Positions 57,535 to 64,000 of a stretch of DNA of 64,000 nucleotides are shown here, piece after piece. Positions within the stretch are counted from its first letter, which is position 1, and each line of letters opens with the position of its first letter. Under the pieces are notes generated by a model that was not told the DNA's origin, searched no databases, and saw nothing but the letters and a program-made list of their open reading frames with translations. Both the position numbers and the translations under genes were made by a program. The stretch lies in contig NZ_JACHHN010000009.1 in assembly GCF_014202765.1 (NCBI RefSeq), positions 124,001 to 188,000 of the forward strand. The letters run 5' to 3'. Source of the DNA: Silvimonas terrae. GTDB taxonomy: Bacteria; Pseudomonadota; Gammaproteobacteria; Burkholderiales; Chitinibacteraceae.

Positions 57535-57540
57535 TATAAT
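57535..57540 (+). promoter_or_regulatory. Candidate -10 box for hisE
   Basis: Perfect TATAAT, 25 bp before the hisE ATG, in the same TTATAATTG context as the hisD promoter. No clear -35 at the ideal distance. Confidence 0.5.
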
Positions 57541-57565
57541 TGGTCCTTTGTATCTGGAGCGAAGC

Positions 57566-57895
57566 ATGGTTTCCGCCGAAATTCTGGAGCGTCTGTCCGC
57601 CACGCTGGCATCCCGCCGCGACGCCGACCCCAGCACCTCTTATGTCGCCAGGTTGTTTCACAAAGGTCAGGAAGCCATCCTGAAAAAAGTGGGCGAAGAA
57701 GCGGTTGAAACCATCATGGCCGCCAAAGATGGCGACAAACTGCATCTGGTGCGTGAAGTGGCCGATCTGTGGTTCCACACCATGGTGCTGCTGGCCAACG
57801 AAGGCCTCTCTGCCGAAGACGTGCTGGCAGAACTGGCCCGCCGGGAAGGCATTTCCGGCATCGAAGAAAAAGCGGCCCGTCCGGCACAGGATTGA
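57566..57895 (+). CDS. hisE: Phosphoribosyl-ATP pyrophosphatase
   Basis: 109 aa MazG-like fold. [33 protein letters not shown] and [18 protein letters not shown] are conserved. The ATG at 57566 with GGAG 6 bp upstream is preferred over a TTG at 57548. Second step of histidine synthesis. Confidence 0.95.
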   Translation: MVSAEILERLSATLASRRDADPSTSYVARLFHKGQEAILKKVGEEAVETIMAAKDGDKLHLVREVADLWFHTMVLLANEGLSAEDVLAELARREGISGIEEKAARPAQD

Positions 57896-57962
57896 GCAGC
57901 ACGCTGGCTTGACCAGGTCTGATGGATGATGGTGCCCTTGTGGGCGTAATGGGAGAAACTTG

Positions 57963-58319
57963 ATGAGCGATTGCCTGTTCTGCAAGCTGGCCAGCGGAGA
58001 AATCCCCAGCAAACAGATTTACAGCGACGATGACGTGGTGGCGTTTCATGATATCCATCCGGTAGCGCCAGTGCATTTTCTGATCGTACCTAAAATCCAT
58101 GTCGATTCGCTGGCTCATACCGGCCCGGAACATCAGGCCCTATTGGGCAAGATGCTGTTGCTGGCGCCCAAACTGGCCGCCGAACAAGGTCTGAAAGAGG
58201 GTTTTCGCACCGTCATCAACACCGGCCACGGCGGTGGGCAAACGTTCTTTCATTTGCATGTGCATGTCTTTGGCGGCGAGACCATGTCGCCAGACCTGGC
58301 TGCCATCAAGACGCAATAA
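57963..58319 (+). CDS. HIT-family nucleotide-binding protein (HinT-like)
   Basis: 118 aa. DCLFCKLASGEIPSKQIY gives the N-terminal Cys pair of the PKCI/HinT group, and the catalytic His triad is FFHLHVHVFGG. Hydrolyses purine nucleoside phosphoramidates. The hisE-HIT-tatABC order is common in betaproteobacteria, consistent with shared transcription. Confidence 0.93.
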   Translation: MSDCLFCKLASGEIPSKQIYSDDDVVAFHDIHPVAPVHFLIVPKIHVDSLAHTGPEHQALLGKMLLLAPKLAAEQGLKEGFRTVINTGHGGGQTFFHLHVHVFGGETMSPDLAAIKTQ

Positions 58320-58402
58320 ACAACGTGTAAAGAGTCAAACCCCTGACCTGCCGGGGTTTGTCCGGTTCAACCTGCGGCGCGTGGCGCCGGGAGTACAACG
58401 CA

Positions 58403-58612
58403 ATGGGTTCGCTTAGTATTTGGCATTGGCTGATCGTGTTGGTGATCATTGTCCTGGTGTTTGGCACCAAAAAACTGGGTAATGTCGGCAAGGATCTGGG
58501 CTCTGCGGTGCGCGGCTTCAAGGAAGGCGTCAACGGCGAAGGCGAGAAGCCGGCCGAGAACCACACCGACACCCCGCGTGTAATCGACACCGCAGAGCGC
58601 GACAAGCGCTGA
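58403..58612 (+). CDS. tatA: Sec-independent protein translocase TatA
   Basis: 69 aa. One membrane helix (about 4-20) then [25 protein letters not shown], the hinge and amphipathic helix of TatA. It oligomerises to form the export path for folded twin-arginine proteins. Short polar tail. Start chosen at 58403 ([10 protein letters not shown]). Confidence 0.95.
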   Translation: MGSLSIWHWLIVLVIIVLVFGTKKLGNVGKDLGSAVRGFKEGVNGEGEKPAENHTDTPRVIDTAERDKR

Positions 58613-58637
58613 CCGGATCACAAGGCGGATACCGGCA

Positions 58638-59156
58638 GTGTTTGATATCAGTCTGGGTGAAATGGCCGTTATTGGCGCGGTTGCTCTTGTGGTGATCGGG
58701 CCGGAACGGCTGCCCAAGGTAGCGCGAACGCTGGGTTTGCTGGTAGGGCGTGCCCAGCGTTTTGCCGCCAGCGTCAAAGCCGATCTGGATCGCGAAATCT
58801 CGCAAACCGAGCTGGCGAAGCTGGAGGCGGAGATGCGCTCTCATGGCAACGATTTGCGCAATACCATCCACCAGCCGCTGGCCGACGCCAAAGCGGCACT
58901 GCTGGCTGGTCCGGCGGAGGTATCCGCACCCGCAGCCATGAACACGCCGGTAGACCCACCGGCAACCCCCTTGCCAGAGCCGGATCAGTTTGCGCTCACC
59001 GCCGCTGATCAAGCCTTGCAGCCAGCGCCTGCCGCCGCGCCGGTCTCACACCCAGCCCCTCAGACCAGTGCCCCCGCACATGACGAGCGTCAGCTGGATC
59101 TGTTTGAAACCTCTACCCCCAGCGCCCCGGTTTCGCCGGCGCGTGATCGCCGCTGA
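58638..59156 (+). CDS. tatB: Sec-independent protein translocase TatB
   Basis: 172 aa. GTG start; FDISLGEMAVIGAVALVVIGPERLPKVARTLG is the TatB signature (GPERLP). An amphipathic helix and a long Ala/Pro-rich disordered tail follow, with cytoplasmic localisation. It forms the substrate receptor with TatC. Confidence 0.95.
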   Translation: MFDISLGEMAVIGAVALVVIGPERLPKVARTLGLLVGRAQRFAASVKADLDREISQTELAKLEAEMRSHGNDLRNTIHQPLADAKAALLAGPAEVSAPAAMNTPVDPPATPLPEPDQFALTAADQALQPAPAAAPVSHPAPQTSAPAHDERQLDLFETSTPSAPVSPARDRR

Positions 59157-59159
59157 TCC

Positions 59160-59906
59160 ATGATTGAGGATAATTTTCAGCCCTTGCTGGTTCACCTGAT
59201 CGAGCTGCGCGCCCGCATTGTGCGCAGCGCCGTGGTGTTCTTCATCGCTTTCGCCATCTGTTTTTATTTCTCCCAGCAGTTGTATGACTTCCTGGTCGCC
59301 CCGCTGACCGCTGTATTGCCGGGCCAGAAGCTGGTCTCCATTGGCATTGCGTCGCCGTTCCTGCTGCAGGTCAAGATTGTGGCGTTGACGGCGGTGATCG
59401 TGACCATGCCGCATACACTCTACCAGGTCTGGGCCTTTGTGGCACCGGGGCTATATGTCCACGAAAAACGCATGATCTTGCCGCTGGTAGTGTCCTCTAC
59501 CCTGCTGTTCTTGCTGGGCATGTCGTTTGCGTACTTCTTTGTGTTCAAAACCGTTTTTGCCTTTGTGGCCTCGCATGTGCCCAGCTCCATGCAATGGCTA
59601 CCAGACTCCGAACAGTACCTCTCGTTTGTACTGGGGCTGTTTATCTCTTTCGGGATCACCTTTGAAGTGCCGGTGGCAATCGTGCTGCTGGTTCATATTG
59701 GCGTGGTGACCGTAGAAAAACTGGTGAGCTGGCGACCGTATGTGATCGTCGGTTCTTTTATTGTGGCCGCCGTGGTCACACCGCCCGATCCGCTCTCGCA
59801 ATGCCTGCTTGCCGTTCCTCTCTGGCTTTTGTATGAAGCCGGTTGCGTGGTTGCCCGCTGGACCGGCACTCGCGCTTCGACTCAAACCCACACGCAAGAA
59901 CAATGA
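59160..59906 (+). CDS. tatC: Sec-independent protein translocase TatC
   Basis: 248 aa, six helices. LLVHLIELRARIVRSAVVFFIAF opens the protein; the conserved acidic residue of the receptor site is in HLIELR. VTPPDPLSQCLLAVPLWLLYE is the C-terminal hallmark. It starts 3 bp after tatB and overlaps pglL by ATGA. Confidence 0.96.
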   Translation: MIEDNFQPLLVHLIELRARIVRSAVVFFIAFAICFYFSQQLYDFLVAPLTAVLPGQKLVSIGIASPFLLQVKIVALTAVIVTMPHTLYQVWAFVAPGLYVHEKRMILPLVVSSTLLFLLGMSFAYFFVFKTVFAFVASHVPSSMQWLPDSEQYLSFVLGLFISFGITFEVPVAIVLLVHIGVVTVEKLVSWRPYVIVGSFIVAAVVTPPDPLSQCLLAVPLWLLYEAGCVVARWTGTRASTQTHTQEQ

Positions 59907-61672
59907 AAACGCACCCTTCACTTCGTATCTACCAGGCCCTGTTGTTCCTGCTGGCCTGCGTGCCTTGTGGCATTCCCTTTCGTTATCCGCCCAACCCGGT
60001 GTTCCCGTCCGAACTGGCCGCCTACGGTTTTTGTGCGCTGATTGTCATGGCCGCAGCGACGCTGCCCGCCAGCAATCGCCGCTCCGGCCCGCCCTTGATG
60101 AGCTGGCCCTGGCTGGCGCTTGCCGCGGTGCTGGCAGTGCAGATCGTCGCCATGCCGGTGATCTACTGGTCCGAACGCACCATCCCGATGAGCTACATGC
60201 TCGGTGCTGCTCTGGTGGTGTGGAGCCTGTCGCTGGCGCGTGATGAACACGGCCTCGAACCCCTGGCAGTGGCCCTGGCCTGGGGTTTGCTGATCGGCGC
60301 GCTGTTCAACACCGGTTTGTCGATTCCGCAGATCATTCACGTCCAGCAGACCGGCAATGGCCTGGTGTTTGGCAATATCGGCCAGAAAAACATGTATGGC
60401 CACTACCTGGCCTGGGGCCTGGCTGCCGCCGCATGGCTGGGCGCACATCGCCGTCTGCAAGGCTGGGCCTTCTGGGTTCTGGCCATCTGGCTGACTTTGT
60501 CGATGGCCTGGTGCGGCTCACGCTCCATCTTCCTGTACGCCGGCGCCTGGCTGGTGTTTGGCGGCATTCTGTTCTTCAGCACACGTGGGGATAACCGCCG
60601 GTTTGCCACCCTGCTGTTTGGCGCGGCCGTGCTGATCCTGGCCATGCAATTTGTCGCACCGGTGATCAACCATCTGGCGCAAGCCTCACTGCATGCCAAA
60701 AACGAAGTCCCGACCGGACTGGATCGACTGGATTCCAACGGTGCCCGTCGCCTGGTGGAATGGCAAAAAGCACTGATCGTGTTCCGCGAACACCCGCTGC
60801 TGGGTATTGGCTGGGGTGGTTACGGGGCAGAAAGTGTGCGCCTGCAGGTGATTCCGGAGTTCGCCAAAGTGGTCGAGCCGGTCCTGTTTACGCACTGCCA
60901 CAACTCGCTCTTGAACCTGATGGCGGAAACCGGCGTTGTCGGCGCGGGCGTGGTGGTCGTACCGATCCTGATTGCCTTTATTGCGCTGTGGCGACGCCGG
61001 CATGACCCCGTGGCGGTATTCGGCGCGGCCATGGTGCTGGTCTCGATCCTGCACAGCCTGGTGGAGTACCCCCTGTGGTACTTCCACTTCCTCGGACCGT
61101 TTGCGCTGATGTTGTTCATGATGTACGACGGCACGCCGGGCAGCGGTTTGTCCTCGCTGCAAACGCGCCTGGGTGGCCTTTTGGCCGGGCTGGTTGCGCT
61201 GGGTCTGGGCATTGCCGGTCTGGTGTACTACCTGCAGCTTTATCCCATCATGGATAACACGGCCAAGGTCAAAGAAAACGAGCGCCGTATCCACATTCTG
61301 GAAGGCATGCGCAAAAATCCGTTCCTGGATTATTTTGCCGAGTTTGGCCTCTCCAACTTTGTCGTCGCCAACCGCTCGGATATGGGCTGGAAAATGGGGA
61401 TTGTCTCGCAACTGGATCGCCTGCACCCGTACCCGGGTCAGTTGTCAGACGAATCCATCATGCGTGCCTTGATGGGTGATCAAGGCATGGCGCACCAGCG
61501 CATGCGGGAGGCGGTTTACTCTTTCCCGGATAGCCTGGGTTATTACCGCCATGAGATCGAACGTTTCCCGAATGAGCCCGCCGTGCAGGCCTTGCTGGTC
61601 GACGTGGAAGCCGGCGAGAAAATGTACGGCAAGCAACCGTATGACCCCAACGACGATAGCGATGACGATTGA
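59903..61672 (+). CDS. pglL: O-oligosaccharyltransferase / O-antigen ligase family protein (PglL-like)
   Basis: 589 aa with about 12 helices and a large periplasmic loop. FREHPLLGIGWGGYGAESVRL and THCHNSLLNLMAETGVVGAG form the Wzy_C/PglL core, and VEYPLWYFHFLGPFALMLFMMYDG is typical of PglL. It transfers lipid-linked glycans to pilins or other periplasmic proteins; ligation to lipid A cannot be excluded. The 4-bp overlap with tatC ties it to the Tat transcript. An acidic C-terminal tail ends the protein. Confidence 0.85.
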   Translation: MKTHPSLRIYQALLFLLACVPCGIPFRYPPNPVFPSELAAYGFCALIVMAAATLPASNRRSGPPLMSWPWLALAAVLAVQIVAMPVIYWSERTIPMSYMLGAALVVWSLSLARDEHGLEPLAVALAWGLLIGALFNTGLSIPQIIHVQQTGNGLVFGNIGQKNMYGHYLAWGLAAAAWLGAHRRLQGWAFWVLAIWLTLSMAWCGSRSIFLYAGAWLVFGGILFFSTRGDNRRFATLLFGAAVLILAMQFVAPVINHLAQASLHAKNEVPTGLDRLDSNGARRLVEWQKALIVFREHPLLGIGWGGYGAESVRLQVIPEFAKVVEPVLFTHCHNSLLNLMAETGVVGAGVVVVPILIAFIALWRRRHDPVAVFGAAMVLVSILHSLVEYPLWYFHFLGPFALMLFMMYDGTPGSGLSSLQTRLGGLLAGLVALGLGIAGLVYYLQLYPIMDNTAKVKENERRIHILEGMRKNPFLDYFAEFGLSNFVVANRSDMGWKMGIVSQLDRLHPYPGQLSDESIMRALMGDQGMAHQRMREAVYSFPDSLGYYRHEIERFPNEPAVQALLVDVEAGEKMYGKQPYDPNDDSDDD

Positions 61673-61695
61673 TCCTGGCGCCTCTGACGGTCCCG

Positions 61696-61724
61696 AAAAA
61701 AAGCCGGCTGCTGCCGGCTTTTTT
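61696..61724 (+). terminator. Intrinsic terminator after pglL
   Basis: GCCGGC, loop TGCT, GCCGGC, flanked by seven A and six T residues. It ends the hisE-to-pglL unit. Confidence 0.9.
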
Positions 61725-61824
61725 GTTGCCGTCTGTCGCCCCTGGTCTGCATGAGCGCATCCAGCGTCCGCTTGCGGGCGTACATCCATGCAAGAGCCTG
61801 CGGGCTTGCTCACTGGAGAACATC

Positions 61825-61974
61825 ATGATTCGCTCACTGCTTTTTATTGCAGTACTGGCGGGTGCGCTGACCGGCGCAGCCCTGGCAAATGGCGGCAATA
61901 TGGGAGGTAATATGGGTGCCAACAACGGTGCTTTCCCACCGCCACACAATATTGCATCCAGCACTGGCCGCTAA
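61825..61974 (+). CDS. 49-residue secreted Gly/Asn/Met-rich peptide
   Basis: The ATG at 61825 has GGAG 8 bp upstream. A clean signal peptide (MIRSLLFIAVLAGALTGAALA, cleavage after Ala21) leaves a 28-residue mature chain, beginning NGGNMGGNMGANNGAF and ending PPPHNIASSTGR. It has its own downstream hairpin. No family recognised. The Gly-Asn-Met repeats and single His suggest a metal-binding or structural peptide, by inference only. Confidence 0.6.
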   Translation: MIRSLLFIAVLAGALTGAALANGGNMGGNMGANNGAFPPPHNIASSTGR

Positions 61975-62014
61975 AAATCAGGCACCCGCTCAGACCGGGC
62001 CTGACCCAGCATCC

Positions 62015-62048
62015 ATAAAGGCCACCTGCGGGTGGCCTTTATGTTTTC
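62015..62048 (+). terminator. Hairpin terminator between the small peptide gene and pbpC
   Basis: ATAAAGGCCACC, loop TGCG, GGTGGCCTTTAT, then GTTTTCTT. Perfect 12-bp stem with a partial T-run on the plus strand. The last stem bases on the opposite strand overlap the pbpC stop codon (62039-62041). Confidence 0.75.
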
Positions 62049-64000
62049 TTGCCCGCCCCTTTGCGGGGTGGCGTTTGCCGCAGGAATGCGCCGCGAACCT
62101 CAAAATGGACCTGCTCCACCGAACGAGTGTTATCGCGCAGCTCCAGCACATGCCGCCCCGGCATGGGGAACCAGGCCAGGGTCTGGCCGCGCCCCAAAGG
62201 CTTGCCATTGAGCCACCATTGCGGCCGGGCAGTGCCGTTGGCGCGGAACACAATGCGTTGATTGGCCGGCGGGATATCCGGGTCCAGCGCAAAAATGGCC
62301 CCTTCGACCGGGTAGGAAATCCCTGCCGGCCGGTCACGTGCGTCATCCCGGGCCAGGTAAATTTCGTCCCGTGCCGTACCCGGCAAAAAATACTCCCGCC
62401 GGCTGGCCTCAATATTGTCTTCAAACCGGATTTGCTGCGCCTGGATACCTGCGGGCGGCGTGGGTAGTAACGATGGCGTCCCTGTATGCAACTGGTTCAT
62501 GACCGCCAGCCACACTGGCGCGGCGCCGTGCATGCCAGAGACATCCCACATCGGCGCGCCACTGGCGTTACCCACCCATGTCGCCACCGTATAGCGCTGC
62601 GAATAACCCACCGCCCAGTTGTCGCGCATGTCTTTGCTGGTGCCGGTTTTGACCGCAGTCCAGAACCGCGTCGCCAGCGCACTTTCCAGGCCGAAGGTGC
62701 GGGCCCGGGCGGTGCGGTCAGACAGAATGTCGCTGATGATGAAGCTGCTTTGTTCGTCCAGCACCCGCTTGCTGCCAGGCTTGGGGTCACTGCCCAGCCA
62801 GCGCAGCGGGTTCTGTGTGCCGCCCGTGGCGAGAGTGCGGTAGGCGTTGGCCAGATCAAGCAATCGTATATCGGCCGCGCCCAGCGCCAGACTGTAACCG
62901 TAGTAATCCCCGGCCTCGTTCAGGCTGGTCATCCCCAGGGTATACAGGCGCTCCCGCAGCCGTGCCGGCGTCACCATTTCGATCGTGCGTACCGCAGGCG
63001 TGTTCAGTGACGAGGCCAGCGCGGTGCGCACCGACACCGGGCCTTTGAAATCCTTGTCGTAGTTTTGCGGCGCATACAGGCCGCTGCTGGTATTCAGGTC
63101 CAGCGGGCTGTCGTTGAGCAAAGAGGCTGCGGTCAGCCAGTGCCCTTGCAGCGCCAGTTGGTAAAGAAACGGTTTGAGGGTGGAGCCGGCCTGACGCAGT
63201 GCGGTCACCCCATCGACATCCCCCGCCCGCGACAAATCACCGCTGGAGCCCACCCAGGCCAGAATATCGCCACTGCGGTTATCCAGCACCACCAGCGCAC
63301 CATCCTCCACATTGCGCTGACGCAATTCGGACAACTGGCGTCGCAGGGTCAGTGTGGCAAAGCGTTGCAGGTCGGCATCCAGTGTCGTGCGCACCACCGT
63401 CCCCGCCGGTAACGGGCTGCGGGCCAGCAATTTGCGGGCAAAGTGCGGGGCCAGTTGTTCATCTTGCTGATAACCATTGCCATGACGCGCCAGCGCAATT
63501 TGCGCCTCCACCCGTAACTGGTCGCAATCGGCCGGGCGGCCCATGTCCTTGAGGATGCCGCAGGCACGCAAGCCTACTTTATCCGGCGCTGAGTTGGGCG
63601 CGCGTAATAACGCCACGGCAATGGCAGATTCATGCGCATCCAGTCCGGACGGGGCTTTATCAAACAGCGATGCGCTCAGCGCATCCAGCCCGACGATCTC
63701 CCCGCGAAACCCGACCAGGTTGAGATACCCCTCCAGAATCTGCGCCTTGGTCCAGCGTCGCTCCAGCCACTCTGCCGACCAGCCTTGTTGCACCTTCTGC
63801 CCGAGTGAGCGACCTTGATTGCCGCGCTTGAGGTCGTCATCCAGCAAGCCCACCAGTTGCATGGTCAAGGTGGAAGCGCCACGCGTGCGCTTGTTCCACA
63901 CATTACCCCAACTGGCGGCGGCCACGGCGGACCAGTCAACACCGCTGTGACTGTAGAAGTTACGATCTTCCGACACCACCAGCGCCTGCCGCATGGCCGG
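62039..64000 (-). CDS. pbpC: Penicillin-binding protein 1C, 5' end outside window
   Basis: At least 653 codons visible; the gene continues past the right edge and full-length relatives are about 750-800 aa. The transglycosylase domain is present from RQALVVSEDRNFYSHSGVDW (catalytic Glu) and RGASTLTMQLVGLLDD. The transpeptidase domain has serine in GSTLKPFLYQ (S-T-L-K), SSLNTPAVR (SxN) and VKTGTSKDMRD (KTG). A C-terminal beta domain (BiPBP_C type) ends with EVRGAFLRQT and a Lys-rich tail. Bifunctional peptidoglycan synthase at the inner membrane. No alpha2-macroglobulin partner is visible because the upstream region lies outside. Confidence 0.93.
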   Translation of the reverse strand, partial: PAMRQALVVSEDRNFYSHSGVDWSAVAAASWGNVWNKRTRGASTLTMQLVGLLDDDLKRGNQGRSLGQKVQQGWSAEWLERRWTKAQILEGYLNLVGFRGEIVGLDALSASLFDKAPSGLDAHESAIAVALLRAPNSAPDKVGLRACGILKDMGRPADCDQLRVEAQIALARHGNGYQQDEQLAPHFARKLLARSPLPAGTVVRTTLDADLQRFATLTLRRQLSELRQRNVEDGALVVLDNRSGDILAWVGSSGDLSRAGDVDGVTALRQAGSTLKPFLYQLALQGHWLTAASLLNDSPLDLNTSSGLYAPQNYDKDFKGPVSVRTALASSLNTPAVRTIEMVTPARLRERLYTLGMTSLNEAGDYYGYSLALGAADIRLLDLANAYRTLATGGTQNPLRWLGSDPKPGSKRVLDEQSSFIISDILSDRTARARTFGLESALATRFWTAVKTGTSKDMRDNWAVGYSQRYTVATWVGNASGAPMWDVSGMHGAAPVWLAVMNQLHTGTPSLLPTPPAGIQAQQIRFEDNIEASRREYFLPGTARDEIYLARDDARDRPAGISYPVEGAIFALDPDIPPANQRIVFRANGTARPQWWLNGKPLGRGQTLAWFPMPGRHVLELRDNTRSVEQVHFEVRGAFLRQTPPRKGAGKKT

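Overview
The window is a gene-dense, roughly 60% GC chromosomal segment of a Gram-negative betaproteobacterium. Neisseriales or a close relative is the best guess, and the genus cannot be fixed from this sequence alone. The clues are gene orders typical of that class: kdsD-kdsC-lptCAB-rpoN-hpf-ptsN-hprK-rapZ, and mlaFEDCB-mlaA-ABC exporter-ibaG-murA-hisG followed by his genes and tatABC. Other clues are a short-form HisG, HPr kinase in a proteobacterium, and a PglL-type O-oligosaccharyltransferase.

Layout. 1-782 (-): start of a CPA2 cation/proton antiporter, running off the left edge. 851-8608 (+): Kdo synthesis and LPS transport (kdsD, kdsC, lptC, lptA, lptB), sigma-54, hibernation factor, a terminator, then the nitrogen-PTS group ptsN-hprK-rapZ. 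8595-10091 (+): a NusG-II-domain protein, a Gx/HepI-type membrane protein and ubiX, all overlapping. 10092-14223 (-): MATE pump, a small unknown gene, a GlxA-type regulator with an isochorismatase-family hydrolase, and dtd. 14520-17229 (+): asd, nat and a YigZ-family gene. 17661-20264 (+): a lamin-tail/metzincin lipoprotein and a secreted partner. 20340-29721 (-): yaaA, a FixJ-type regulator and PAS kinase behind ldhA, an RRM-like protein, an NDUFA9-like protein, slt and a YeiH exporter with a divergent LysR gene. 30781-36272 (+): glyQ, a lipoprotein gene, glyS, gmhB, plsC and a YgjP-like metalloprotease.

36434-43104 holds two oppositely oriented loci that meet head-on. One is an SLBB polysaccharide-export gene. 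The other is a type II secretion/MSHA-like operon (secretin, small membrane protein, ATPase, platform protein, L/PilM-like protein). Both genes appear to lose their 3' ends at the same point near 37320-37345. This looks like a rearrangement breakpoint that has removed the rest of the export cluster and the pseudopilin genes.

43345-61672 (+): the complete Mla lipid-transport set, an ABC-2 exporter, ibaG, murA, a histidine cluster broken into several transcription units (hisG / hisD-tfoX-cupin-hisBHAFI / hisE), a HIT protein, tatABC and pglL. 61825-61974 (+) encodes a 49-residue secreted Gly/Asn/Met-rich peptide. The window ends inside pbpC (-).

Most of the window is core envelope biology: LPS precursors and transport, outer-membrane lipid asymmetry, peptidoglycan precursor synthesis and turnover, and Tat export. 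Its least explained parts are the export/secretion junction, the metzincin lipoprotein pair, the NusG-II/Gx pair beside ubiX, the ldhA-two-component operon and the small secreted peptide. No rRNA, tRNA, CRISPR array, insertion sequence or prophage was recognised.
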